A stretch of DNA of 64,000 nucleotides, from positions 558,001-622,000 of the forward strand of contig NZ_JAHSTY010000001.1 of the NCBI RefSeq assembly GCF_019145355.1, given 5' to 3'. The stretch comes from Pseudomonas azadiae. GTDB taxonomy: Bacteria; Pseudomonadota; Gammaproteobacteria; Pseudomonadales; Pseudomonadaceae. The translations under genes were made by a program, and so were the position numbers. Shown here in pieces: positions 42,219 through 51,257 of this stretch (position 1 is its first letter; every line of letters begins with the position of its first letter). The notes below the pieces were generated by a model. The model did no database searches, was not told the DNA's origin, and saw only the letters and a list, made by a program, of their open reading frames with translations.

Positions 42219-42320
42219 ATGAATTCCTTCCGCAACCCAGTGAATGCTGTGACCTCTTTCTCTTTCAGTTCTTTGCGTCAACGACCCACCACTAAACGTC
42301 AGGGAGCGACGTCTGCATGA
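42219..42320 (+). CDS. 33-residue leader ORF overlapping the arnT start
   Basis: A short frame beginning [18 protein letters not shown] and ending GATSA, whose TGA overlaps the arnT ATG in the arrangement ATGA. An AAGGA lies four bases before its ATG. The peptide is basic and serine-rich and matches nothing I know. The overlap suggests translational coupling to arnT, although arnT also has its own AGGGAG. Confidence 0.4.
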   Translation: MNSFRNPVNAVTSFSFSSLRQRPTTKRQGATSA

Positions 42321-43996
42321 CTCGATTACCCCCCCTGCCGATCCTGTTGCTGGCCTTTGCCGCGTTTTACCTGCTGCCCCTGGGCCTGCACGGTTTATGG
42401 ACGCCCGACGAAACCCGCTACGCCCAGATCAGCCAGGAGATGCTCCAGAGCGGCAACTGGATAGCGCCGCATTTCATGGGTATCCGCTACTTCGAAAAAC
42501 CCGCCGGCGGCTACTGGTTGATCGCCCTGGGCCAGGCGGTGTTCGGCCAGAACCTGTTCGGTGTACGCATCGCCTCCGCCGTGACGACCGGTCTGAGCGT
42601 GCTGCTCGCCTACCTGATCGCTCGCCGGTTGTGGAATGACCCACGCAAAAGCTTTGCCTGCGCCCTGCTCTACCTGAGTTTCGGGCTGGTTGCGGGGCAG
42701 GCGGGCTATTCCAACCTCGACCCGCCATTCACCCTCTGGGTCAACCTGAGCCTGGTGGCCCTGTGGTTTGCGCTCGACAGTGCCACACTGCGTGGCCGTC
42801 TAGGGGCCTGGGCGGTCGTGGGCCTGGCCTGCGCCATGGGTTTGCTGACCAAAGGCTTCCTGGCCTGGGTGCTGCCGGTGCTGATTGCCGTGCCTTACAT
42901 GCTCTGGCAACGCCGGCTGGGCGAATTACTGCGCCATGGCCCATTGGCCGTGCTGGTGGCGGTGCTGGTAAGCCTGCCGTGGATGCTGGCGGTCCATCTC
43001 CAGGAACCGGACTTCTGGCGCTTCTTTTTCTGGAATGAACACATTCGCCGCTTCAGCGCCGACAACGCGCAACACGTGCGGCCCTGGTGGTTCTTCCTGC
43101 CGATCATCGCGGTGTCGTGCCTGCCTTGGGCAGGGCTGCTCCCCGCCACCTTGCGCAAGGCCTGGCAGGAAAAACGCCACCCCGCGATCCTCTTCCTGTC
43201 CTTATGGCTGCTATTGCCCCTGGGGTTGTTCAGCCTGAGCAACGGCAAACTGCCCACCTACATCATGCCGTGCCTGCTGCCCCTGGCATTGCTGATGGGC
43301 CATACCCTGGTCGACCTGATCAGCAGCGGCCGCGCCCGCACAATTTGCCTCAACGGCCTGCTCAACTTCGTGATTGGCCTGGTTGCCATGATCGGCCTGA
43401 TCTACCTGCAAATCGCCCGGCCGCTGTACAGCAACAGCCACGCCGAGATGTTCAGCCTGTCCCTGGCGTTTATCGTCTTGCTGGGGTGGGTCCTCAGTAA
43501 CCTGCTGCAAGCGTTTCGCCCGCTGACGCTGTGGGCAATGCCGGCCCTGGGCATCGGCCTGCTGGTGATACTGCTGCCGGCGAGCATGCCGGGTTGGATC
43601 GCAAACAACGAAATGCCCGACCAGTTTGTGCTTGAGCACCTGCAGGAACTGCAGCAGACCAACGCCCTGCTGAGCAATGAACTCGGCAGCGCCAGCGCCC
43701 TGGCCTGGCGCCTGCAGCGCCCGGAAGTGACGCTGTACGACACCGAGGGTGAGTTGCGCTACGGCCTGCAATACGCCGGCGCGGTGCATCGCAAAGTGGA
43801 ATTGGAACAGGTTCAGGCCTGGCTCAACGAGGCGCGCCAGCACGGCTCCGTGGGTGTACTGATGCGGGTCAGCAGCACCAGTGAAATGCGCGAGGCAGGG
43901 CAACTGCCGCCTGGGGGCAAGCGATACTACAAAGGCTGTCTGGAACTGATCCTGTATCCGCGGTTACCCGTCAAGAACGCAGGACTGATCAACTGA
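42317..43996 (+). CDS. arnT: lipid A 4-amino-4-deoxy-L-arabinosyltransferase (ArnT-like)
   Basis: An inner-membrane glycosyltransferase of the GT83/PMT type, 559 residues against about 550 in E. coli. It moves L-Ara4N from undecaprenyl phosphate to lipid A in the periplasm, which gives polymyxin resistance. Conserved blocks are [60 protein letters not shown] and [15 protein letters not shown], in about 12 membrane helices. The rest of the arn operon is not in this window, so this may be a stand-alone copy or a related enzyme. It follows the Ais-like phosphatase and shares an upstream motif with it. Confidence 0.9.
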   Translation: MTRLPPLPILLLAFAAFYLLPLGLHGLWTPDETRYAQISQEMLQSGNWIAPHFMGIRYFEKPAGGYWLIALGQAVFGQNLFGVRIASAVTTGLSVLLAYLIARRLWNDPRKSFACALLYLSFGLVAGQAGYSNLDPPFTLWVNLSLVALWFALDSATLRGRLGAWAVVGLACAMGLLTKGFLAWVLPVLIAVPYMLWQRRLGELLRHGPLAVLVAVLVSLPWMLAVHLQEPDFWRFFFWNEHIRRFSADNAQHVRPWWFFLPIIAVSCLPWAGLLPATLRKAWQEKRHPAILFLSLWLLLPLGLFSLSNGKLPTYIMPCLLPLALLMGHTLVDLISSGRARTICLNGLLNFVIGLVAMIGLIYLQIARPLYSNSHAEMFSLSLAFIVLLGWVLSNLLQAFRPLTLWAMPALGIGLLVILLPASMPGWIANNEMPDQFVLEHLQELQQTNALLSNELGSASALAWRLQRPEVTLYDTEGELRYGLQYAGAVHRKVELEQVQAWLNEARQHGSVGVLMRVSSTSEMREAGQLPPGGKRYYKGCLELILYPRLPVKNAGLIN

Positions 43997-44005
43997 CAGC
44001 GTAAT

Positions 44006-44137
44006 GTAGTGAGCGGGCTTGCCCCGCGCTGGGGGGCGAAGCCGCCCCAAAACCAGTCAACTCGGTCTCTCCTGGCTCACGCGGCGTTCCGGTTGGGGCG
44101 GCTTCGCCACCCAGCGCGGGGCAAGCCCGCTCACTAC
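44006..44137. repeat. GTAG-type REP pair on the 3' side of the RAYT gene
   Basis: Arms from GTAGTGAGCGGGCTTGCCCC (44006) to GGGGCAAGCCCGCTCACTAC (44137), with GGCGAAGCCGCCCC and its complement inside. It ends two bases from the RAYT stop codon. This element and the one at 44686 bracket the transposase gene. Confidence 0.92.
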
Positions 44138-44138
44138 G

Positions 44139-44597
44139 TCAGAGCCAGGCGGCGTCCCATAACGCGTAGTCGCCCACTCGCTCAACCAGGCCAGCGCGCA
44201 ACGGGTTTGCAATGATGTAGCGCGCCATCGTACGAATATCATCTTCCGCACTCACAGCCCTATCGTGATAACCGGGCTGCCAGACCCGTTCTTTGCTTCG
44301 GCGACGCCTGTTAATCGTCAGCGTACTGCGCGATTTGATACGCCGAACGACGTCGCCCAATGTCTGTTGTTTCAGCTCAAACAGCCAATGGATGTGATCG
44401 GGCATGATCACCCAGGCCATGGAATCGACCAGGCCAATTTCATGAACCTGCCGAAACTCTGCAACCAGCAGGCGACCCAGGAACAGGTCGGTAAACAAAC
44501 GCTGGCGGTGATGAACGACAACGGTGATGAGGTAGCTACGTCCGTGCTCCGAGTAACGACCGTGACGCAGACGGTGGGTTTGAGGTGTTGGGCGCAA
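44139..44597 (-). CDS. REP-associated tyrosine transposase (RAYT, TnpA_REP)
   Basis: A 152-residue single-strand nuclease of the Y1/HUH (IS200-related) superfamily that processes REP sequences. The metal-binding pair His68/His70 is in MPDHIHWLFEL and the likely catalytic Tyr127 in ARYIIANPLRAGL. The start is TTG at 44597 with AGGAGCGAAGGAT just upstream. REP pairs ending in GTAG flank it on both sides at 44006-44137 and 44686-44833, the normal RAYT arrangement, and further copies of this REP family at 11059 and 33618 are likely products of it or a relative. Confidence 0.93.
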   Translation of the reverse strand: MRPTPQTHRLRHGRYSEHGRSYLITVVVHHRQRLFTDLFLGRLLVAEFRQVHEIGLVDSMAWVIMPDHIHWLFELKQQTLGDVVRRIKSRSTLTINRRRRSKERVWQPGYHDRAVSAEDDIRTMARYIIANPLRAGLVERVGDYALWDAAWL

Positions 44598-44685
44598 ATC
44601 CTTCGCTCCTGGAACAGTTCCCTAAGAGCATCAACGCTAGCTCACGATTTCCAGCGAACCGTCACAAACTGGTCACAGGATATGT

Positions 44686-44833
44686 GTAGTGAGCGGGCTT
44701 GCCCCGCGCTGGGGGGCGAAGCCGCCCCAAAACCAGTCAACCCGGTCTTACCTGTCTCACCGTGGCGTTCCGGTTGGGGCGGCTTCGCCACCCAGCGCGG
44801 GCGGTGCGACGATTCGACAAGCCCGCTCACTAC
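44686..44833. repeat. GTAG-type REP pair on the 5' side of the RAYT gene, with embedded 17-mer
   Basis: Same family as 44006-44137. The left arm is intact; the right arm has CGGTGCGACGATTCGAC (44802-44818) where its partner predicts GC. The identical 17-mer sits in the REP at 478-587. Confidence 0.9.
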
Positions 44834-44885
44834 AGCCAAGAAACAGGAGGGCAATCATTTTCCGCCTATTACGGTATGAAACAGG

Positions 44886-45818
44886 CTACCAACGCCCCAT
44901 CCCCAGACTGAACGGCGAAAACTCCGCAAACACCCACCTCAACGCCAACGCCGCCGGGCGCCGGACTGTGTGTTCCACAGTTACCGTCCACACGCGTTGG
45001 GCGCCCTCGAACAGCGCCACTTGCGGGCCGTCGAGGATCAACGATGTGCGTCCGGACAGCTGCAGCACATCGCCCGATGCAAAATCGATGAACAACAACC
45101 CCGCCACCGGGTTTACCCGCAAATTACCCAAGGTGTTGAAGAACAGGTTGCCGGCGAAGTCGGGGATGGTCAGTACGTTGCCTTCGACCCGCACAAAGCC
45201 GGTGTTGCCGCCTCGGTGAGAAACGTCCACCGAGCGCTGGCCATGGGCCTCGATGTAGCTGGCGACGAAGAAGGTGTCGGCGTTGCGGATCAAGGCCTGT
45301 GCCGCTTCGTCGAGCCCGTTCAAGCGTTCGACCAGGGTGCCGGGTTTGCGGGCGACGGCGTCGACTGGCCGCAGTTGGATGTACTTGGGGCAGTTGCCGA
45401 AGGTCTGCACCACGTCGACCGAAAAGCCCTCATGATCGAGCGCGCCGATACGCCCGTTCATGCGGTTGCGGCGGCGGGTGTTGAGGTCGATGCCCAGCAA
45501 GCCGACCGATGCGCCAGGCTGCAGGGCGTTACGCGCCGGATCGCCTGCCGACGGCAGGCTGTCGATCTGCAACGTCAGTGGGTCCGGCGAGTGGGCGAAG
45601 CCTGGTGCGCCTTCAATCATCGTCGCCCAAGGAATGCCCTGCTCGTCCACCACCCCCAGCATCAGGTACGGCAACAAGGGATAGAAATCCCGATGTTGTT
45701 CCGGCAAGTGATCGCGAATGACCTTGGGCCCGATCATCGCCATCCGGTCGGCCACGCCAACCGCTGCTTGCATCTGCCGTTCGCCGGCATGCCAGGGGGT
45801 TTGTTCGATCGGGTTCAT
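44886..45818 (-). CDS. pyridoxamine 5'-phosphate oxidase-fold flavoprotein
   Basis: A 310-residue cytoplasmic protein with two split-barrel PNPOx-like halves: about 45-150 (LPYLMLGVVDEQGIPWATMIEG, then VGLLGIDLNTRRRNRMNG) and about 175-290 (ADTFFVASYIEAHGQRSVDVSHRGG, NLFFNTLGNLRVNPVAGLLFIDF). Related Pseudomonas proteins often carry a C-terminal ferredoxin-reductase part, which is absent here. It probably binds FMN or a similar cofactor; the reaction is unknown. The start at 45818 (MNPIEQTPWHAGERQMQ) is chosen by family; a TTG at 45851 would lengthen it. Confidence 0.75.
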   Translation of the reverse strand: MNPIEQTPWHAGERQMQAAVGVADRMAMIGPKVIRDHLPEQHRDFYPLLPYLMLGVVDEQGIPWATMIEGAPGFAHSPDPLTLQIDSLPSAGDPARNALQPGASVGLLGIDLNTRRRNRMNGRIGALDHEGFSVDVVQTFGNCPKYIQLRPVDAVARKPGTLVERLNGLDEAAQALIRNADTFFVASYIEAHGQRSVDVSHRGGNTGFVRVEGNVLTIPDFAGNLFFNTLGNLRVNPVAGLLFIDFASGDVLQLSGRTSLILDGPQVALFEGAQRVWTVTVEHTVRRPAALALRWVFAEFSPFSLGMGRW

Positions 45819-45985
45819 GGCGCGCACCAGTGGAATCACCAGGATCCACAATCCAGCATTTCACCGGATGAAGCAATCCGGACGGCGCGTTGGTGAGACG
45901 GCCGCACGAAGTTTTCATAAAAAATTCAAACTATCGCCACCCCCGTCGTTCACACCTTCACGTGCAATGCAAAGTAGGAGGCGAC

Positions 45986-47062
45986 ATGCAATACCGACAA
46001 CTGGGCCATTCCGGCCTGCTGGTATCCGAAATCATCCTGGGTACCGTGCCCTTTGGCGGTCGCGCCGAATTTGAACAATGCGGATCGGTGGACGTCCCCC
46101 AAGCCAGGCGCATGTTCGACATCGCGTTCGACGCGGGTGTGAATATGGTCGACACCGCCGATCTCTACTCCCACGGGTTGGCCGAAGAAGTGGTCGGCCA
46201 GGCCCTGGGCGACAAGCGCAACGAGATCCTGCTGGCCACCAAAGGCCGCAGCCCCGTGGACAAGAACCCGAACAACTCCGGCTCATCGCGCTACCACTTG
46301 ATTCGGGCGTGTGAAGCCAGTTTGAAACGCTTGGGCACCGACCATATCGACCTGTACCAACTGCACAATTGGGACGGCATGACGCCCATCGAGGAAACCC
46401 TCGAAGCGCTGCGGCTGCTGGTGGGCTCGGGCAAAATCCGCTATTTCGGCACCAGTAACTTTACCGCCTGGCAAATGATGAAAACCCTGGGCAAGGCCGA
46501 GCTGCACGGCATGCTCAAGCCCATCACCCAGCAGATCTACTACACCCCGGAATCCCGCGAGGCCGAGTATGAGTTGCTGCCGCTGGCGCTGGACCAGCAC
46601 GTGGGCACCCTGGTGTGGGGGCCGATGGGCGAAGGTTTGTTGACCGGTTCGACCCGTCGCGGGCACAAGCCGCCCGCCAATACCCGCCAGGGCAGCGGCT
46701 GGCCGGAACCCTATGTGCATGACCAGGAGCGCGCGCTGGACATCATCGAGACCCTCGCCTCCGTCGGCGATGAGCACGGTGTCTCGGTTGCGCGCACCTG
46801 CCTGGCCTGGCTCAAGGATCGGCCGGGCATCACCTCGCTGATCATCGGCGCCCGCACCGAAGCGCACCTGCGCGACAACCTGGCGGCCACCGAACTGAAG
46901 CTGACCGAGGAGCAATCCTCGCGGATTGAAGCGGTGACACGACGCCAGCCGTTGTATCCGTACTGGCATCGATTCACCGCCGGGATCGACCGCTTCGACC
47001 CGGCGGAACAGCCGTTTCTGGCGGAGCATCAGAAGACCATGGATGCGCGTAAGGACAAGTAG
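45986..47062 (+). CDS. aldo/keto reductase, YghZ/Tas-like group
   Basis: A cytoplasmic NADPH-dependent reductase of 358 residues. The tetrad residues are in MVDTADLYSHG (Asp, Tyr), LATKGR (Lys) and YQLHNWD (His), and the cofactor end reads SLIIGARTEAHLRDNL. It belongs to the long aldo/keto reductase group related to YghZ and Tas, unlike the short DkgB-like enzyme at 733. The start has TAGGAGG six bases before the ATG; the frame extension to 45890 is not conserved. A hairpin terminator follows 24 bases after the stop. Substrate unknown. Confidence 0.85.
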   Translation: MQYRQLGHSGLLVSEIILGTVPFGGRAEFEQCGSVDVPQARRMFDIAFDAGVNMVDTADLYSHGLAEEVVGQALGDKRNEILLATKGRSPVDKNPNNSGSSRYHLIRACEASLKRLGTDHIDLYQLHNWDGMTPIEETLEALRLLVGSGKIRYFGTSNFTAWQMMKTLGKAELHGMLKPITQQIYYTPESREAEYELLPLALDQHVGTLVWGPMGEGLLTGSTRRGHKPPANTRQGSGWPEPYVHDQERALDIIETLASVGDEHGVSVARTCLAWLKDRPGITSLIIGARTEAHLRDNLAATELKLTEEQSSRIEAVTRRQPLYPYWHRFTAGIDRFDPAEQPFLAEHQKTMDARKDK

Positions 47063-47086
47063 CGCAGGCCTGACACACCGAAGATC

Positions 47087-47118
47087 AAAATGTGGGAGCC
47101 GGCTTGCTCCCACATTTT
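47087..47118. terminator. bidirectional hairpin terminator derived from a REP-like sequence
   Basis: AAAATGTGGGAGC and GCTCCCACATTTT are perfect 13-bp arms around CGGCTT. A and T runs on either side make it suitable as a terminator in both directions. It lies behind the aldo/keto reductase gene. Confidence 0.7.
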
Positions 47119-47290
47119 CGCCCTAGGTGCCCCCCCGTGATTTGCAATCGAACACGACACCTCCTATATTTCCCGCCTGGCGCTCTCTACGCCACCTTCC
47201 GCGGAAAGGGCTGCGCCCAAGACCTTGCAACACCCTCTTTTTCTACGACTCCCCACCTTGAAGCGGAAAAGGTTTGTGCAAGGAGATCGT

Positions 47291-48502
47291 ATGTCCCGTG
47301 ACTTCAACACCAATGGCCGCCTCAACCTGGAGCAGCAGCGCAAGCGCGCCAAGGAACTGTTGCCGCGCCTCAAAGCCCAGGACCCGAACGCCACCCTGTC
47401 CCAGGCTCAGTGGGAAATTGCCAAACAGCTGGGTTTCAACAGTTGGCCCAAGCTCAAGGCGCATGTGGATGCCATCGACTTCGCCAGCCGCCACCCCGAC
47501 TTCGCAGCCAGCGATGAAGCCCGCACCACGCACTGGCGCTGCGGCAATGACATTGCCCGCAGCCTGCAAGTAGCCGGGTTCAAGGGGCAATTCCAGATGC
47601 TCAGCGACCCGCTGTGCATGGGCCCGGTTCGCGACGTGCCAGACGACGAATTCCGCGCCATGCGCAGCGCCTTTATCAGCCAGGCATTTGCCATCGACCC
47701 AGCGCAGGTAGCTCGCCGCGTCGCCGACGAATACGACCAGCTCGCCACCTTGGGCACCGCCGAGCACAGCGTGTTGTGGTGCGAAGCGGATGCCTACGAC
47801 CAACTGTTCCTGATTCGCGCGCTCGCGGGCCTGGCGCAGACGCCGCGCAAGCTGGAGCTGATCGAAGTCGACCGTATCCCGGGGGTCGAACGCTTTATCG
47901 GCATCGGCCAACTGGCCCCTGATGTGCTGGCCTGGCTCTGGCCGCAGCGACGCCTGATCGATGACGACGCGGTGCAATTGGCCAAACAGGCCTGGTCGGC
48001 GTATTGCGCACCGTCACCCGAGGCCTTGGCCAAGCTGGCCCATGGCGCCCACGCCGCCCTGCCTTTGCTGGCGCCTGCGCTGTTGCGCCAGTTGCAGGAA
48101 TTGCCGGGTATCCGGGATGGCTTATCGCTGACCGAACGCCTGGCCCTGACCTACATTGCCGAAGCCGGGCCGGTACCCTTCGGCCGGGTGTTCGCCGAAT
48201 TGATGAGTAAGCTCGAGCCGCTGCCCTTCCTGGGGGACATGATGTTTCATGCGCTGTTGCGGCCGTTGATCGACGGCGAGCAACCGTTGCTCACCGAAAC
48301 CGAGACGCACCAGGACTGGCCACAACGCCCGCTGGCACTGACCCCGTTGGGCCACGGGGTCCTCAAGGCACAGGCCTATTGGCCCGACCATGCTTCGCAC
48401 GAGCGTTGGGTGGGCGGCACCTGCATCAAGCCCGGCGAACCTCATTGGACGGTGGATGCAAACAATCGTCCGGTGCGGCGTACCCAACCTTCAGCCACAT
48501 AA
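47291..48502 (+). CDS. DUF1835-type protein of unknown function
   Basis: A 403-residue cytoplasmic protein. The N-terminus (LNLEQQRKRAKELLPRLK, QWEIAKQLGFNSWPKLKAHV) is the ankyrin-like lead segment often joined to DUF1835. The body contains the DUF1835-like blocks LSDPLCMGPV and VLWCEADAYDQLFLIRALAGLA, and a later helical part resembling DUF3658. The function of this family is not known. The ATG at 47291 has AGGAGATCGT directly upstream, which rules out the frame extension to 47225. It converges on the Lrp gene. Confidence 0.7.
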   Translation: MSRDFNTNGRLNLEQQRKRAKELLPRLKAQDPNATLSQAQWEIAKQLGFNSWPKLKAHVDAIDFASRHPDFAASDEARTTHWRCGNDIARSLQVAGFKGQFQMLSDPLCMGPVRDVPDDEFRAMRSAFISQAFAIDPAQVARRVADEYDQLATLGTAEHSVLWCEADAYDQLFLIRALAGLAQTPRKLELIEVDRIPGVERFIGIGQLAPDVLAWLWPQRRLIDDDAVQLAKQAWSAYCAPSPEALAKLAHGAHAALPLLAPALLRQLQELPGIRDGLSLTERLALTYIAEAGPVPFGRVFAELMSKLEPLPFLGDMMFHALLRPLIDGEQPLLTETETHQDWPQRPLALTPLGHGVLKAQAYWPDHASHERWVGGTCIKPGEPHWTVDANNRPVRRTQPSAT

Positions 48503-48544
48503 GCAGGGGCGTATAAACCGAGGTCGCCTGCCGGGCAGGCGATT

Positions 48545-49033
48545 TCAATGCCGCAGCAACTTGCGCAGCGGCACGCCGTCCTTGAGCACCGGGGATTTGA
48601 TCACGATATAGCTGAAGTACTTGGAAATACCGATGTTCTTGTCCAGCAGGCTTTCGACCACTTCCTGGTAGTGCTGGATGCTGCGGGTCATGAAGCGCAC
48701 CAGGTAATCGTAGCCGCCGCTGATCAGGTGGCATTCAAGAACTTCGTCGACCAGGCGGATGTTGGATTCGAACTTGGCGAAGTCTTCGCGCTTGTGGTCG
48801 CTGAGGGTGATCTCGGTAAACACCGTGACCGAATCGGTAATCTTGGCAAGGTTCAAGTGCGCCTTGTAGCTGGAGATATAGCCTGCCGATTCCAGCCGCT
48901 TGACCCGCTGCAGGCACGGGCTGGCGGACAGGCCCACGGCGTCGGCGAGGCTGACATTGGTCATCCGGCCGTCTTTTTGCAGTTCGACCAGAATGCTGAT
49001 GTCGATCCGGTCCAGCTTGACTTGCCCTTCCAT
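48545..49033 (-). CDS. Lrp/AsnC-family transcriptional regulator
   Basis: A 162-residue regulator with the N-terminal AsnC helix-turn-helix (LDRIDISILVELQKDGRM, then SLADAVGLSASPCLQRVKRLE) and a RAM ligand-binding domain from about 70 (VTVFTEITLS, VLECHLISGGYDYLVRFM). Such proteins respond to amino acids. It lies 45 bases behind the HAD gene and in line with GabT on the same strand, so it may control amino acid degradation by this cluster. Confidence 0.92.
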   Translation of the reverse strand: MEGQVKLDRIDISILVELQKDGRMTNVSLADAVGLSASPCLQRVKRLESAGYISSYKAHLNLAKITDSVTVFTEITLSDHKREDFAKFESNIRLVDEVLECHLISGGYDYLVRFMTRSIQHYQEVVESLLDKNIGISKYFSYIVIKSPVLKDGVPLRKLLRH

Positions 49034-49078
49034 TGCGTACCTCTTGACTGCCGTTTGTAAGACAATCTTCTAGCAAAA

Positions 49079-49723
49079 TCAGCGCCGTAAAGACAGCTGA
49101 TGCTGCGCCACCAGATCCGCCATGCTGTTGATGCAGTAGTCCGCCGCGCACGGCGAAGGCTGCCGGGCGCGGTGGCGGCCGATCAGGCAGCGGTCCAGCG
49201 CCACCTGAGTGCCGACCGATGGTCGAGTGATATGCAACGTCGGTTGCACCTCGGCGCCTTGGCGATTGAGCCATTGTGGGTCCTCGGCCAGGGAAATGAA
49301 GTCTTCCGGTGCAATCCCGAGCCGCTCGCACAACACGCCGCGGTCTTGCGCATCGCGGTCGCCGCGGACCAACAGGCGGTAGAACTTGCGCAAGTACAAC
49401 ATCGCCCCCGGCGCATCCTCGAACAATGACCAGTTGCCCGCCGAACGGGCAAAGCTCATGCCCTCCTCCCAACTGGCGTGCTGCCCCCACGTCTCGGCGA
49501 GTTGGCGATGGGCGAAACACAACACGCCACTGAAGCCCAGCTCGGCGAAGCGCGGATAGAACGTGGCCACCACGTCGTTGAATTCGGCCAGCACCTGTTC
49601 CCTGGAGGGCTGCCCGCCACGGTTGTCGAGCAGCGGTTGCAAGGCCGCCCAAACCCCCGAGTCGCGGTCCACCAGCACTTCATCGCAATCGATCAGCAGC
49701 GCTCGATAATCTGTCAGCCCCAT
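49079..49723 (-). CDS. HAD-superfamily hydrolase
   Basis: A 214-residue HAD-like protein with motif I LLIDCDEVLVDRDSG (nucleophile Asp and acid/base Asp two residues on), a helical cap (ELGFSGVLCFAHRQLAETWGQ) and motif III/IV around ERLGIAPEDFISLAEDPQW. HAD enzymes remove phosphate or halide groups; the substrate is unknown. AAGGAGG lies 11 bases upstream of the ATG. It stands between GabT and the Lrp regulator on the same strand with short gaps, so the three may form one transcript. Confidence 0.8.
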   Translation of the reverse strand: MGLTDYRALLIDCDEVLVDRDSGVWAALQPLLDNRGGQPSREQVLAEFNDVVATFYPRFAELGFSGVLCFAHRQLAETWGQHASWEEGMSFARSAGNWSLFEDAPGAMLYLRKFYRLLVRGDRDAQDRGVLCERLGIAPEDFISLAEDPQWLNRQGAEVQPTLHITRPSVGTQVALDRCLIGRHRARQPSPCAADYCINSMADLVAQHQLSLRR

Positions 49724-49770
49724 GGTCGGTCAAGCCTCCTTGATGCGTTTGGCCCGTAGCGGGCACAGCC

Positions 49771-51063
49771 TCAGTTCAAGACCCGTGCCAAGGCCGCGTC
49801 GAGCATCTGCAACGCTTCGTCAACCTGAGCTTCAGTGGTCACCAGCGGCGCGAGGAAGCGCAGCACGTTGCGGTACACACCGCATTTGATCACCAGCAAG
49901 CCACCGGCGCGGGCGGCATCGATCACCTGTTGGTTGAGGTCGGCATCCGGGGTGCGCGCCGGGTCATTCTTGATCAATTCGATGGCGAGCATGAAACCGG
50001 TACCGCGTACGTCGCCGATAGCCGGATAGCGCGCCTGCAAACCGAGCAGGCCCTGGCGCAGGCGTTCGCCCAGCACCTGGCTGCGCGCCAGCAATTGCTC
50101 TTGTTCGAACGCATCGATCACCGCCAGCGCCGCCGCGCAGGCCAAGGCATTGCCGCCATAGGTGCCACCGAGACCGCCGGGCAGCGGTGCGTCCATGATC
50201 TGCGCCTTGCCGACCACCCCGGACAACGGCAAGCCCCCAGCCAGGCTTTTGGCCACGGTGACCAGGTCGGGCTGGATGCCGGCGTGCTGAAAACCGAACC
50301 AGGTGCCGGTGCGACCGAAGCCGGTCTGGATCTCGTCGAGGATCAACACGATGCCGTGCTTGTCCGCCAACGCGCGCAACGCCTGGAGAAACTCCGGCGG
50401 CGCGGCGAGGAAACCGCCATCGCCCTGCACCGGCTCGATGAGGATCGCCGCCACGCGTTCCGGCGCCACTTGGGTCGCCAGCAATTCATCGAGGGCCTTG
50501 AGTGCGACATCGCTGGTCACGCCGCGATACGCGTTCGGGTAAGGCGTGTGGAACACTTCCGGCGCAAACGGCCCGAAGTTCTGTTTGTAGGGTTGGCTCA
50601 TGCCCGTGAGCGTGGTGCCCAGCAAGGTACGGCCGTGGAACCCACCGCGAAAGGCGATGACCGCCGAACGATTGGTATGGGCGCGGGCGATCTTCACCGC
50701 GTTTTCCACCGCCTCGGCACCCGAGGTAAAGAACGCCGCTTTATAGGCCTCTTGCCCGCCGATCATTTCGCACAGGCGCTGGGCCAGATCGAGGTAAGGC
50801 TGGTAGGCCACCACCTGGAAACAGGCGTGGGACACCTTCTGCAACTGGGCTTGCACGGCAGCGACGACCTTGGGGTGGTTATGGCCGATATTGAGCACGC
50901 CAATGCCGCCGACGAAATCCAGATAACGCTTGCCATCCACATCCCACAGCTCGGCGCCCTGGGCGCGGTCGATCACCAGCGGGTGCGCGGTGACCAGACC
51001 ACGCGGCACAAACTGCTCGCGCTGACGGAGCAAATGAGGGGTTTCGTCGACTTTGCTGTTCAT
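49771..51063 (-). CDS. gabT: 4-aminobutyrate aminotransferase (GabT-type)
   Basis: A PLP-dependent class III aminotransferase of 430 residues, matching GabT length. Visible parts are NIGHNHPKVVAAVQAQL, the PLP phosphate site TSGAEAVENAVKIAR, FRGGFHGRT, the Asp in LILDEIQTGFGRTG and the Schiff-base lysine in TVAKSLAGGLP. It converts GABA and 2-oxoglutarate to succinate semialdehyde and glutamate; related omega-amino acids are possible substrates. The start at 51063 (MNSKVDETPHLLRQREQ) is the family start. The matching GabD enzyme is encoded at 54277-55737 but separated by other genes. Confidence 0.87.
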   Translation of the reverse strand: MNSKVDETPHLLRQREQFVPRGLVTAHPLVIDRAQGAELWDVDGKRYLDFVGGIGVLNIGHNHPKVVAAVQAQLQKVSHACFQVVAYQPYLDLAQRLCEMIGGQEAYKAAFFTSGAEAVENAVKIARAHTNRSAVIAFRGGFHGRTLLGTTLTGMSQPYKQNFGPFAPEVFHTPYPNAYRGVTSDVALKALDELLATQVAPERVAAILIEPVQGDGGFLAAPPEFLQALRALADKHGIVLILDEIQTGFGRTGTWFGFQHAGIQPDLVTVAKSLAGGLPLSGVVGKAQIMDAPLPGGLGGTYGGNALACAAALAVIDAFEQEQLLARSQVLGERLRQGLLGLQARYPAIGDVRGTGFMLAIELIKNDPARTPDADLNQQVIDAARAGGLLVIKCGVYRNVLRFLAPLVTTEAQVDEALQMLDAALARVLN

Positions 51064-51257
51064 GGCATTTCCCATCGTGAGTCCGGCAACCGGAAGGTGG
51101 TTGCGATGCTGTTCAGATTACGGTGTGCGGGCAACGCACTACGCCGAACTTGCCCCGCAGGACATTCGGATCGACTGTTTTGCCCCCGCGTTTCAACAGA
51201 TCCTGCGCCGGGCTTTGGGCGATGATGACCGCTACCTTCATCGCGCAGGAAATCCCC

